Part shown: positions 7,793-15,620 of the stretch, piece by piece
Layout: each line of letters opens with the position of its first letter
How positions within the stretch are numbered: the stretch's first letter is position 1
From: Pseudomonadota bacterium
GTDB taxonomy: Bacteria > Pseudomonadota > Alphaproteobacteria > Caulobacterales > Caulobacteraceae
Assembly: GCA_023390245.1 (NCBI GenBank)
Contig: JAEWDF010000017.1
Coordinates: 1 to 28,941 of the forward strand
Direction: 5' to 3'
DNA: 28,941 nt
The notes under the pieces: model-generated
The model's database searches: none
Told to the model about the DNA's origin: nothing
What the model saw: only the letters and a program-made list of their open reading frames with translations
Translations under genes and position numbers: made by a program

Positions 7793-8477
7793 CGCGGCGG
7801 GCGGCCCCAGCCCCGTCCTGAGACTGTCGGTCAATCCGCGCGCCCGGCGTCTGTCGGTGCGGATCGACGCGCGCGCCGGAGAGGCGGTGGTCGTCGCCCC
7901 CAGCGAGCGCGGCCTGGCCCAGGCGGTCGCCTTCGCCCGCTCCAAGTCCGTCTGGATCTCCGAACGGCTGGCCGTGCGCCCGCACGGCCATCCGATCGAA
8001 CCGGGCGGAAGCCTGATGCTGAGAGGCCGGCCTGTGAGGCTGGAGGCTGCGCCGGGCGCCGGCGCCGCGCGCCTGGTGGAGAACGGCGCCGTCATCCGCT
8101 CGGGCGGAGAGGGTCCCGCCTACGCCCGCCGCGTCGAGAATCTGATGAAGCGGCTGGCCCGCGACGCCCTGGTCGAACGCACCGAGCATCACCGCAAGGC
8201 CCTGGGCCAGGGGCCGGTTCGGGTCTCGATCATCGACGCGACCTCTCGCTGGGGCTCGTGCAGCCCGCACAACCGATCGATCCGCTATTCGTGGCGCGTG
8301 GTGATGGCGCCCGAGCCGGTGATCGACTACCTCGCCGCCCACGAGGTCGCCCACCTGGTCCACGCCGACCACAGCCCGGCCTACTGGTCGGTGGTCCAGG
8401 GCTTGGTCGGCGACCACCGCCCCTATCGCAAATGGCTGCGCGACCATGGCGCGGCCCTTCACGCCGTGGGCCGCTGA
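7758..8477 (+). CDS. YgjP/DUF45-type zinc metallopeptidase
   Basis: A 239-aa protein of the YgjP-like metallopeptidase family (DUF45, related to SprT/WSS1-type gluzincins). The zinc motif HEVAH is at 195-199, with a third histidine ligand in HADHSPAYW (H205). The block SRWGSC (163-168) and YSWRVVMAP (177-185) precede it in the usual family order. The N-terminal half is a beta-rich region found in the family, including PRARRLSVRID. Its physiological substrate is unknown. The GTG at 7758, inside the end of phaZ, gives a start matching family length. The longer frame from 7704 would add residues with no family resemblance. It is probably co-transcribed with phaZ. Confidence 0.85.
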   Translation: MAFRNGQRLPLDAAGGPSPVLRLSVNPRARRLSVRIDARAGEAVVVAPSERGLAQAVAFARSKSVWISERLAVRPHGHPIEPGGSLMLRGRPVRLEAAPGAGAARLVENGAVIRSGGEGPAYARRVENLMKRLARDALVERTEHHRKALGQGPVRVSIIDATSRWGSCSPHNRSIRYSWRVVMAPEPVIDYLAAHEVAHLVHADHSPAYWSVVQGLVGDHRPYRKWLRDHGAALHAVGR

Positions 8478-8589
8478 CTCATCTTGCCTTCAGGGCCCGC
8501 TTCGCGTAGAAGCCGCGCCTTCGCGTACCGGGCCGCCGGGCGAACAGGCATGCCTGGGCGGTCCTCAAACTCTGGAAGGCGGGAACTTC

Positions 8590-8619
8590 GGGCTCAAGTA
8601 GTCCGAAGGACGATAGCCC
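8590..8619 (+). promoter_or_regulatory. Two-tier hairpin in the rpmI leader, possible L20 operator
   Basis: The outer stem GGGCT (8590-8594) pairs with AGCCC (8615-8619), and the inner stem GTCC (8601-8604) pairs with GGAC (8608-8611) around a GAA loop. The unpaired strands between them are CAAGTA and GAT. The strong ribosome-binding site AAAGGAG starts at 8626, six bases later. A similar layered hairpin precedes rplT. Autoregulation by L20 through such leader structures is known in other bacteria; here it is inferred. Confidence 0.4.
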
Positions 8620-8638
8620 TCCAACAAAGGAGACCAAA

Positions 8639-8836
8639 ATGCCGAAACTGAAGACGAAGTCGGGCGCCAAGAAGCGCTTCAAATTCACCGCGACGGGCAA
8701 GGTGAAGGCTGGCGTGGCCGGCAAGCGCCACCGCCTGATCAGCCATAACTCGAAGTACATCCGCCAGAACCGCGGCACCGAGACCATGGCCGACGCCGAC
8801 GCCAAGAAGATCAAGTCCTACATGCCGTACGCCTAA
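8639..8836 (+). CDS. rpmI: 50S ribosomal protein L35
   Basis: A 65-aa, very basic protein with the L35 pattern MPKLKTKSGAKKRF at the N-terminus and KRHRLISHNSKYIRQNRGT in the middle. It is a small component of the large ribosomal subunit. Length and sequence are standard. It is preceded by AAAGGAG at ideal spacing and by a structured leader. rplT follows after 106 bp. infC, which often precedes rpmI in other bacteria, is not adjacent here; the upstream neighbour is a metallopeptidase gene. Confidence 0.97.
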   Translation: MPKLKTKSGAKKRFKFTATGKVKAGVAGKRHRLISHNSKYIRQNRGTETMADADAKKIKSYMPYA

Positions 8837-8881
8837 GCGCGGGCCGGACTACCTTTTCATCGCATCGAATTTGAACTGAAC

Positions 8882-8935
8882 GCCCCTCAAGAAGTGAGCT
8901 GCCGCGCAGCGAACGTAGGGGCTTCCCGAAGGGAA
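8882..8935 (+). promoter_or_regulatory. Structured rpmI-rplT intergenic leader with sequestered Shine-Dalgarno
   Basis: The first element is an outer stem GCCCCT (8882-8887) with AGGGGC (8917-8922) enclosing an inner stem GCTGC (8898-8902) with GCAGC (8906-8910). The second is TTCCC (8923-8927) with GGGAA (8931-8935) around a GAA loop. The second hairpin contains the GGGA ribosome-binding site of rplT, 8 nt before the ATG at 8943. The two elements abut exactly, so they could stack or compete. This is a plausible translational control site for L20; protein binding is inferred, not shown. Confidence 0.5.
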
Positions 8936-8942
8936 AAATAAA

Positions 8943-9296
8943 ATGGCTCGCGTGAAACGGGGCGTTACGTCCCACGCCAAGCACAAGAAGGTTCTGGAGC
9001 AGGCCAAGGGCTTCCAGGGCCGCCGCAAGAACACCATCCGCACCGCCAAGGCCGCGGTCGACCGCGCTGGGCAATACGCCTACCGCGACCGCCGCGCCAA
9101 GAAGCGCAACTTCCGCGCCCTGTGGATCCAGCGCATCAACGCCGCGGCCCGCACCGAAGGCTTCACCTACAGCCAGTTCATCCACGGCCTGGGCAAGGCC
9201 GGCATCGAACTGGACCGCAAGGTCCTGGCCGCCATCGCCGCTGACGCCGCCGGCTTCAAGGCCGTCGCCGACAAGGTCCGCGCCGCCCTGGCCTGA
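8943..9296 (+). CDS. rplT: 50S ribosomal protein L20
   Basis: A 117-aa protein with the standard L20 layout. The long basic N-terminal extension runs from MARVKRGV through the HAKHKKVLEQAKGFQGRRKN region, followed by the globular C-terminal domain with FTYSQFIHGLGKAGIELDRKVLA. It binds 23S rRNA early in assembly of the large subunit and represses its own operon in several bacteria. The gene follows rpmI and is followed by a clear intrinsic terminator. Its Shine-Dalgarno lies within a small hairpin. Confidence 0.97.
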   Translation: MARVKRGVTSHAKHKKVLEQAKGFQGRRKNTIRTAKAAVDRAGQYAYRDRRAKKRNFRALWIQRINAAARTEGFTYSQFIHGLGKAGIELDRKVLAAIAADAAGFKAVADKVRAALA

Positions 9297-9320
9297 GGCC
9301 TTCCGGCAGACCAAAGACCA

Positions 9321-9356
9321 AACGCCCGTCCCGCACGCCGGGGCGGGCGTTTTCTT
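9321..9356 (+). terminator. Rho-independent terminator of rpmI-rplT
   Basis: The stem AACGCCCG (9321-9328) pairs with CGGGCGTT (9344-9351). It is extended by a T-G wobble and CCC/GGG, and followed by the T-rich run TTTTCTTTT. It lies 24 nt after the rplT stop. This is the clearest intrinsic terminator in the window. Confidence 0.9.
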
Positions 9357-9424
9357 TTGGCGCTTCCGAAAGCTCGCTTGCGCCCAGGTTGATCTTGTCG
9401 CAATCCTCGCGTCGGGAGGGCTTC

Positions 9425-11350
9425 ATGTTCAACAATCGTCTTTTTGCGGCCGTCGCGTTCGCGGCGGCGGTCGGCACGGGTGCGCCAGCCTTCGCTCAAA
9501 CGGCATCGCCCGCGCCAATCGAGGCCTATGGCGCATTGCCGGCCATTGCTGACGTCTCGCTCTCCCCCGACGGGGGCAGACTCGCCTATATCCGGCGCGA
9601 GGGCGACCAGTCGCAGGTCGTCGTTCAGGCCCGATCAGGTGAAGTTCTGGCGATAGTCGAGACTAGCGACCGCCGCGTCCGGGACGTGGCGTGGGCGTCC
9701 GACGATCACGTGCTGATCGTGTCCGCAACGACAGAGAAGGTCCCATTCTTCGCCGGTCGCGAAGAATTGGCGATACTGGACATCATCAATGTCAACACGC
9801 GCCGGGTGGCCCGGGCCATGCAGGCGGCGGACCATCGAGCCTTCAATGCGCTTTTTCGATGGACCCCCGGTCGCTACAATGGGCAGCCCGTCCTCTATGC
9901 GCAGGCGGTCACGAACGAAAACGGACTCTATTCTCTCGACCTCTACCGGATCGACCTGAACAGCGGCCGGGGTCGGCGTCACGCTGCAGCGGCAAGCGAC
10001 ACCCGGGGCTATATCCAGAATGAGGCCGGGGACGTGGTCGCACGCGTGGCCTATGAGCCGAGCGGCGGCCTTTGGCGGCTATCTGCGGCGCGAGGCGGCG
10101 GCTGGCGCGACATTCGACGCGTTCGCGCGCTCCTGGACACCCCCGGCGTTGTCGGGTTGGGCCGCACCAACGGCACGGTCCTGATCACCGAACCGAAGAA
10201 CAGCGACTATCGACTGATGGAACTTGCCCTTGATGGCGACATCAACCAGACGCCGGTCGATCTCGGCCCCTCCCCCAATCGCGTCTTCAAGGACAAGGAC
10301 GGGCTGCTGGTCGGGATCGGCTTCATGGAAGTCTACCAGGAACACCTCTTCTTCGACGAACGACTGAAGCAGGCCTGGGAACTCATCCGCGGCGCGCTGC
10401 CCAACAGGCAGTTGTCTCTGTCCAGCTACAACGATGACCTGACCAAGGTCGTGTTCTTCGTCACGGGCAGCGGCCAGCCGGGCGCTTACTATCTCTACGA
10501 CGCGGACGCCGGCTCAGTCTCCATGATCGGTCGGTCCTATCCATCGATCAGCACCGTCGCCGAGGTCCGGGCGGTCCGCTACAAGGCGCAGGATGGCCTG
10601 GATCTGATGGGCTATCTGACGCTGCCGCCCGACCGTTCGGCGCGCAACCTTCCCCTGATCATGATGCCGCACGGCGGACCTGCCGCCCGTGATTATCCAA
10701 GCTTCGACTGGTGGGCCCAAGCGTTGGCGTCGCGGGGTTATGCGGTGTTCCAACCGCAATTCAGGGGGTCGGAAGGCTTTGGTGCGGAGTTGCTCGAAGC
10801 GGGTTACGGCCAATGGGGCCGCAAGATGCAGACCGACATATCAGACGCGATTCCGGTCCTGTCGGCGAACGGGGTCATCGATCCGGATCGCATCTGCATC
10901 GTCGGAGCCAGCTATGGCGGCTATGCTGCGTTGGCCGGGATGACTCTCCAGCCGGGAGCCTACAAGTGCGCGGTGGCGGTGGCTGGAGTGTCGGACTTGC
11001 GTGAGATGCTTCTCGAGGAGCAGCGCCTCGGCGCGCGGGGCAATGCAAACCCCGCAGTGCGCTATTGGTCCCGTTTCATGGGCGCGGACAGCGCGAACGA
11101 CACGTCCATCGACGCTTTTTCGCCCGCGCGGCTGGCGGCGCGGGTCGAGGGACCGATCCTCTTGATCCACGGCCGCCAGGATACGACCGTGCCCTTCGTT
11201 CAGAGCGAATACATGGCGCGCGCCCTCGGCGCGAAGGGCCGTCTGATCGCACTGGAAGGCGAAGATCACTACCTGTCGACGGCGGCGACACGCCAGAGGA
11301 TGTTGACCGAAACGGTCAGCTTCTTGGAGCAGCACTTGCCGCCTCTCTAG
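9425..11350 (+). CDS. Exported S9-family (prolyl oligopeptidase-like) serine peptidase
   Basis: A 641-aa protein with a signal peptide (residues 1-24, cleavage likely after PAFA) and a peptidase S9 catalytic domain. Nucleophile S496 is in GASYGGYAA, the acid D586 in HGRQDTTVPF and H615 in GEDHYLS, in the correct order for an alpha/beta hydrolase. HGGPAARDYPSFDWWAQ is the usual oxyanion-loop region. Residues about 30-400 have the beta-propeller character expected of S9 enzymes (SPDGGRLAYI and similar). The likely role is cleavage of peptides in the periplasm or outside the cell. The ATG at 9425 has GGAGG six bases upstream and starts the signal peptide. Sampled stretches are below 60% G+C, clearly lower than neighbouring genes, which hints at later acquisition. 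Confidence 0.9.
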   Translation: MFNNRLFAAVAFAAAVGTGAPAFAQTASPAPIEAYGALPAIADVSLSPDGGRLAYIRREGDQSQVVVQARSGEVLAIVETSDRRVRDVAWASDDHVLIVSATTEKVPFFAGREELAILDIINVNTRRVARAMQAADHRAFNALFRWTPGRYNGQPVLYAQAVTNENGLYSLDLYRIDLNSGRGRRHAAAASDTRGYIQNEAGDVVARVAYEPSGGLWRLSAARGGGWRDIRRVRALLDTPGVVGLGRTNGTVLITEPKNSDYRLMELALDGDINQTPVDLGPSPNRVFKDKDGLLVGIGFMEVYQEHLFFDERLKQAWELIRGALPNRQLSLSSYNDDLTKVVFFVTGSGQPGAYYLYDADAGSVSMIGRSYPSISTVAEVRAVRYKAQDGLDLMGYLTLPPDRSARNLPLIMMPHGGPAARDYPSFDWWAQALASRGYAVFQPQFRGSEGFGAELLEAGYGQWGRKMQTDISDAIPVLSANGVIDPDRICIVGASYGGYAALAGMTLQPGAYKCAVAVAGVSDLREMLLEEQRLGARGNANPAVRYWSRFMGADSANDTSIDAFSPARLAARVEGPILLIHGRQDTTVPFVQSEYMARALGAKGRLIALEGEDHYLSTAATRQRMLTETVSFLEQHLPPL

Positions 11351-11353
11351 GTG

Positions 11354-12961
11354 TCAGGCCGCCTGCGCGCTGAACGTCTGCGTCTCCGCCATGATCAGGC
11401 GGATGGCGTTCAGCAGGGCGTCGGGCTGGATGGGCTTTTGCGCGACGCCGTTCATGCCGGCGGCGATGTAGTCCAGTTCGTCGCGCTCGTCGGCGTTGGC
11501 GGTCAGGGCCAGGATGGGCAGGCGGGCCTCGGGTCCCGGAAGGGCCCGGATGGCGCGGGCGGCGGCGACGCCGTCCATCACCGGCATCTTCATGTCCATC
11601 AGGACCAGGTCGAAGGGACGCGCGCGGACAGCCTCGACCGCCTCGGCGCCGTTCTCGGCCGTTTCGGCGGTGCAGCCGAACATCTCCAGCAGCTTGCCCG
11701 CGACGAAGCGGTTGGCGGCGTTGTCGTCGACGACCAGCACATGCAGCGTCTCGTGCGGGGTCGGTTCGGCCAGGGCGGGGGCGGTTCCGCGCGTCTCGGT
11801 GCAGGGCCGCAGCGGCAGGCGAACCTGGAAGCGGGCGCCGCCTTGGGGCGAGGTCTTGAGCGTGATGGCGCCGCCCATCCGCTCGGCGATCTGGCGGCAG
11901 ATGGCCAGGCCCAGGCCGGCGCCGGCCCCTTCCCGTCCCGCCTCGCCGGTGTTGAAGGGCTCGAAGATGGTCGCGGCCGCCGCCTCGGGCACGCCGGGGC
12001 CGCTATCGTCGACCGTGAGTTGGACCAGCAGCCGGTCGCCGCCGTCGGCCACGGTCGCGATCGCGGCGGCGACCTCTCCGGCCTGGGTGAACTTCAGCGC
12101 ATTGCCGATCAGGTTGTTCAGCAGCTGCTTGATCCGCATGCCGTCCGCCGAGACCCAGCGGCCGGCCGCCAGTTCGGCGCGGACCCTCAGCGCCAGGGCC
12201 TTCTCTTCCGCCCGCGGCCGCCACAGGGCGTCGATGTCGGCGGCCAGGGCCGACAGGTCCAGCGGCTCCTCCTCCAGCGTCAGCATGCCGGCCGAGGCGC
12301 GCGACATGTCCAGGGCATCGGTCAGCAGCCGCAGAAGATTCTGGCCGGAATCGATGATGGTGCGGACGTAGGGACGGAGCTCCGCCTGCTCCAGTTTGCG
12401 CTCCATCAGGGCGGCGACCCCCAGCACGCCGTTCAGGGGCGTGCGGATCTCGTGGCTCATCACCGCCAGGAACTCGGACTTGGCGCGGCTGGAGGCGCTA
12501 GCCTGCGCCTCCGCAAAGGCCAGGTCGCGGGCCAGGGCGCTCATCGCCTCGGCCCGCTGGCGGTGGACGGCGGCGCCGGCCTGGATGATCTGCAGCGCCG
12601 TGCCGATCCCGACGTATCGGCCGTCCGACACCACGATGAAGCCGCCCAGCAGGGCGCCCAGCTCGGCCGCCCCATAGGCCTCGAAGAAGGTTTCCGCGCT
12701 GGTCGAGGCCTCGGCGACCGGAGCGTTGCGGTCCATCAGGCTCTCCACCGGGCGGCGGGCGTAGAGGGCGCGGCCGAACTCGGCGGCCATGCGCAGGGTG
12801 AAGGCGTTGCGCTCGATCAGGCCCAGCGGCCGCCCCGTCTCGTCGACCACAGCGACGGCCAGGGTGTTGGGCTCGGTCTGGAACCGTTCAAACACCTCGG
12901 CGCCGGTGGCGCCCGGCGCGACCGGCCGGACGGCCTCGACGAAATCCCCGATCAGCGGCAT
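11354..12961 (-). CDS. Soluble hybrid histidine kinase with C-terminal receiver domain
   Basis: A 535-aa protein. Residues 1-130 have the look of a CBS-like pair or related small-molecule module (AVAVVDETGRPLGLIERNAF, then FIVVSDGRYVGIGTA). No membrane helix is visible. The kinase core follows: H-box FLAVMSHEIRTPLNG with H170, N-box NNLIGNALKF with N287, G1 DDSGPGVP (318-325) and G2 GAGLGLAI (347-354). A receiver domain spans about 406-525 with the acidic pair VVDD (410-413), phosphoacceptor D456 in LMDMKMPVMDG and K at about 515 in AQKPI. It should pass phosphate internally and then to an unlinked phosphotransfer protein or regulator. ATG at 12961 is preceded by GAGGAGGG. Confidence 0.9.
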   Translation of the reverse strand: MPLIGDFVEAVRPVAPGATGAEVFERFQTEPNTLAVAVVDETGRPLGLIERNAFTLRMAAEFGRALYARRPVESLMDRNAPVAEASTSAETFFEAYGAAELGALLGGFIVVSDGRYVGIGTALQIIQAGAAVHRQRAEAMSALARDLAFAEAQASASSRAKSEFLAVMSHEIRTPLNGVLGVAALMERKLEQAELRPYVRTIIDSGQNLLRLLTDALDMSRASAGMLTLEEEPLDLSALAADIDALWRPRAEEKALALRVRAELAAGRWVSADGMRIKQLLNNLIGNALKFTQAGEVAAAIATVADGGDRLLVQLTVDDSGPGVPEAAAATIFEPFNTGEAGREGAGAGLGLAICRQIAERMGGAITLKTSPQGGARFQVRLPLRPCTETRGTAPALAEPTPHETLHVLVVDDNAANRFVAGKLLEMFGCTAETAENGAEAVEAVRARPFDLVLMDMKMPVMDGVAAARAIRALPGPEARLPILALTANADERDELDYIAAGMNGVAQKPIQPDALLNAIRLIMAETQTFSAQAA

Positions 12962-13119
12962 GCGGCCCTCCTCTTCGCGAGGCTGGCTTAGCGGTTGAAA
13001 TTTAACGCCGACTTTGCCGTTGATGAAGCTTTCGCGGCAGGTTTCCGACACTCCTTCCGGGATCGGATCGAAAAAACGTCGCGGCTTGCCGGCCGACGAA
13101 CGACCGCTAAGGTCGTCTC

Positions 13120-14097
13120 ATGATCCGTCACGCCCTGAGCCTCAGCCTCGCCGCCGCCCTGATGCTGTCGACGCCCAGCGCGGCGCTGGACCGGCGCGTG
13201 GCGCTCACCTTCGACGACCTGCCCTATCAGGCGGACGAGGCGGCGCTGTGCGATCCGGCGCGGCTGATGGCGTTGACGGAGGAATTCGTCGCCATGCTGG
13301 CGCCGCTCGACACCCAGGCGACGGCCTTCGTCAACGAGGGCAAGGTGTGCGAGGCGACGCGCGCCTCCACCCTGCCTCGCGCTCTGGATGTCTGGCTGGA
13401 CGCGGGCCTCGACCTGGGCAACCACACGGCGCACCACGTCAACGTCCATCGGATGACGGCCGAGGCCTGGCTGGCCGACGTCGACGCCGGCGCGCCGACG
13501 ACGCGCGCGGTTCTGGAGGCGCGGGGCCGGCGCCTGCACTGGTTCCGCCATCCCTATCTGTTCACCGGCGAGACGCAGGAGAAGCACGACCTGATGGCCG
13601 CCGGCCTGGCGGAACGGGGCTATGACGTCGCGCCGGTGACCCTAGACAACAACGACTGGATGTTCGCCGACGTCTATCGCAAGGCCGAGGCGCTGGGCGA
13701 CCGGACGCTGATGCGGCGGATCGGCGAGGCCTATGTGGCGCACATGGCGCGGGTGCTGGACCATTTCGAGCCCTACAGCGCCGGGATCGCGGGCGGCGAG
13801 GAGCCGGCGCAGGTGCTGCTGCTCCACGCCCACACCCTGAACCGCGACTGGTATCCGCGGATCCACGCCCTCTATCTGGAGCGGGGCTATCGCTTCGTGA
13901 CGCTGGAGGCGGCGCTGGCCGACCCGATCTATGCCCATGCCGACGCCTATGTCCGGGCCAACGGAATCTCCTGGCTGCACCGCTGGCGGCATACGGACGG
14001 ACAGCCGATCCAGTGGGAGCCAGACCCGCCGGCCTGGATCGTCCGGGCCTATGCGGCGCCGGCCGAGGACCTGCCGGGGATCGCCGCCGCGCCTTGA
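13120..14097 (+). CDS. Exported polysaccharide deacetylase-family protein
   Basis: A 325-aa protein with a signal peptide (about 1-22, PSAA-L) and a NodB/CE4-like fold. The first motif is TFDDLP (30-35), supplying the catalytic and metal-binding aspartates. The second is GNHTAHH (100-106), supplying the two histidine metal ligands H102 and H106. RHPYLFTGE (about 143-152) fits the third CE4 motif, and LLLHAHTLN fits the later histidine motif. Likely substrates are acetylated cell-wall or exopolysaccharide sugars; the sequence does not say which. It is divergent from the hybrid kinase gene across 158 bp, so the two may share regulation, but this is only positional. Confidence 0.87.
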   Translation: MIRHALSLSLAAALMLSTPSAALDRRVALTFDDLPYQADEAALCDPARLMALTEEFVAMLAPLDTQATAFVNEGKVCEATRASTLPRALDVWLDAGLDLGNHTAHHVNVHRMTAEAWLADVDAGAPTTRAVLEARGRRLHWFRHPYLFTGETQEKHDLMAAGLAERGYDVAPVTLDNNDWMFADVYRKAEALGDRTLMRRIGEAYVAHMARVLDHFEPYSAGIAGGEEPAQVLLLHAHTLNRDWYPRIHALYLERGYRFVTLEAALADPIYAHADAYVRANGISWLHRWRHTDGQPIQWEPDPPAWIVRAYAAPAEDLPGIAAAP

Positions 14098-14138
14098 AGG
14101 GTGACGAACGCGCCCTCGCCCGCTAAGGCACAGCGCAA

Positions 14139-15215
14139 ATGACCGATCTCGCCCAACTCGAACTCGACCTGATCAACGCCATCGGCTCGGCGGAAACCGT
14201 CGTCGCCGTGGAGGAGGTGCGCGTCGCCGCCCTCGGCAAGTCCGGCTCCGTGTCCGGCCTGCTGAAGGGCATGGGCGCGATGAGCCCGGAGGAGCGCCGC
14301 GAACGCGGCCCGCTCATCAACGGCCTGCGCGACCGCGTCGGCGCCGCCATCGCCGCCCGCAAGGCCGAGCTGGAGGCCACCGAACTGGACGCCCGGCTTC
14401 TGGCCGAACGTGTCGACCTGACCCTGCCGGCCCGGCCGCGCCGGAAGGGCGGGGTCCATCCGACCATGCAGGTGATGGACGAGATGGTCGCCCTGTTCGC
14501 CGAGATGGGCTTCGCCGTCGCCGAAGGCCCGGACATCGAGGACGACTTCCACAACTTCACCGCCCTGAACTTCCCGCCCAAGCATCCGGCGCGGGAAACC
14601 CACGACACCTTCTTCCTGAAGCCCGACCCCGAGACGGGCGAACGCAAGGTGCTGCGCACCCACACCAGCCCGGTGCAGGTGCGCACGATGATGTCGCAAG
14701 AGCCGCCGATCCGCATCATCGCGCCGGGCCGCACCTTCCGGAAGGATTCGGACGCCACCCACACGCCGATGTTCCACCAGATCGAAGGCCTGGTGATCGA
14801 CCGGGACATCCACATGGGCCACCTGAAGACGACGGTGGAGACCTTCATCGCCCGCTTTTTCGAGCTGGACGAGGTGCAGGCGCGCTTCCGGCCGCACCAC
14901 TTCCCCTTCACCGAGCCGTCGGCCGAGATGGACATCCGCTGCGACCGCTCCGGCGGCCAGCTGGTGTTCAACACCGGCGACGACTGGCTGGAGATCCTGG
15001 GCTGCGGCATGGTGCATCCCAATGTGCTTAGGAACTGCGGCCTGGACCCGGACGAATGGCAGGGCTTCGCCTTCGGCATGGGCGTCGATCGCCTGGCCAT
15101 GCTGAAGTACGGCGTGCCCGACCTTCGCCCCATGTTCGAAGCCGACACGCGCTGGCTGGCGCATTACGGCTTCTCCGCCTTCTCCGCCCCCAATCCCGCC
15201 TCGGGCCTGAGCTGA
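14139..15215 (+). CDS. pheS: Phenylalanine-tRNA ligase alpha subunit
   Basis: A 358-aa class II aminoacyl-tRNA synthetase subunit. It forms an alpha2-beta2 enzyme with PheT and charges tRNA-Phe. The N-terminal coiled-coil region (about 1-90) precedes the catalytic core. Class II motif 2 is FRKDSDATHTPMFHQIEG (about 200-217), and motif 3 is GFAFGMGVDRLAMLKYG (309-325). HPTMQVMDEM and PDIEDDFHNFTALNFP are standard for PheS. Length is normal. The ATG at 14139 has an AAGG about ten bases upstream. pheT does not follow directly: a 132-aa unknown gene begins 6 nt after the stop. Confidence 0.97.
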   Translation: MTDLAQLELDLINAIGSAETVVAVEEVRVAALGKSGSVSGLLKGMGAMSPEERRERGPLINGLRDRVGAAIAARKAELEATELDARLLAERVDLTLPARPRRKGGVHPTMQVMDEMVALFAEMGFAVAEGPDIEDDFHNFTALNFPPKHPARETHDTFFLKPDPETGERKVLRTHTSPVQVRTMMSQEPPIRIIAPGRTFRKDSDATHTPMFHQIEGLVIDRDIHMGHLKTTVETFIARFFELDEVQARFRPHHFPFTEPSAEMDIRCDRSGGQLVFNTGDDWLEILGCGMVHPNVLRNCGLDPDEWQGFAFGMGVDRLAMLKYGVPDLRPMFEADTRWLAHYGFSAFSAPNPASGLS

Positions 15216-15221
15216 CCAACG

Positions 15222-15620
15222 ATGTACGATCTGCAGAACACCAAGCCCGTTCCCGCCGACCTGGGCCAGCGTGACCGCTATGCCGGCGAGCTGATCCCGC
15301 TAGGCCGCCTTTTCGACGCCTTGATCGGGCGCGGCGGGTCGTTCCAGGGCATTGTCTTCACCGATTGCGTCATCCGCGGGCCGGCGGTGATCATTCCCGG
15401 AGCGACGACGCAGTTCGTCAACTCCAACCTCGGCGACGTGGCCGGCGATGTGAAAAATCTGTTTCTCCAGGCGGCGGGCCCCCGAATCATCGGGGGCATC
15501 CCGGTGGACGGATGCGTGTTCGAAGGCTGTCTGTTCGTGGGTGTCGGCTTCGCTGGCGACGCGACTTTCATCGCCAACATGACCGCCTCTCTGAAGACGA
15601 CCGGAGCCGCCGCGTCGTGA
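15222..15620 (+). CDS. Unrecognised 132-aa protein inserted between pheS and pheT
   Basis: I do not recognise this protein. It is 132 aa, without a signal peptide or clear membrane helix. The middle has two similar stretches, FTDCVIRGPAVIIPG (46-60) and VDGCVFEGCLFVGVGF (about 95-110). They have spaced Cys/Gly and alternating hydrophobic residues, which could fit a beta-helix or other stacked beta structure. It begins 6 nt after pheS, and its TGA overlaps the GTG start of pheT (GTGA), so its translation is coupled to both synthetase subunits. Its codon use appears less G+C-rich than that of its neighbours. It may be lineage-specific. A role in tRNA charging is possible only by association. 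Confidence 0.7.
   Translation: MYDLQNTKPVPADLGQRDRYAGELIPLGRLFDALIGRGGSFQGIVFTDCVIRGPAVIIPGATTQFVNSNLGDVAGDVKNLFLQAAGPRIIGGIPVDGCVFEGCLFVGVGFAGDATFIANMTASLKTTGAAAS

Noticed and set aside
5810..8095. 761-codon minus-strand frame opposite the thioredoxin, phaZ and metallopeptidase genes.
   Set aside because: It spans three genes with intact catalytic motifs on the other strand; a G+C artefact.
12988..13006. TTAG...TTAAC as a CtrA site between the hybrid kinase and deacetylase genes.
   Set aside because: The spacing is 10 nt rather than 7 and the first half is imperfect, leaving only a single half-site.
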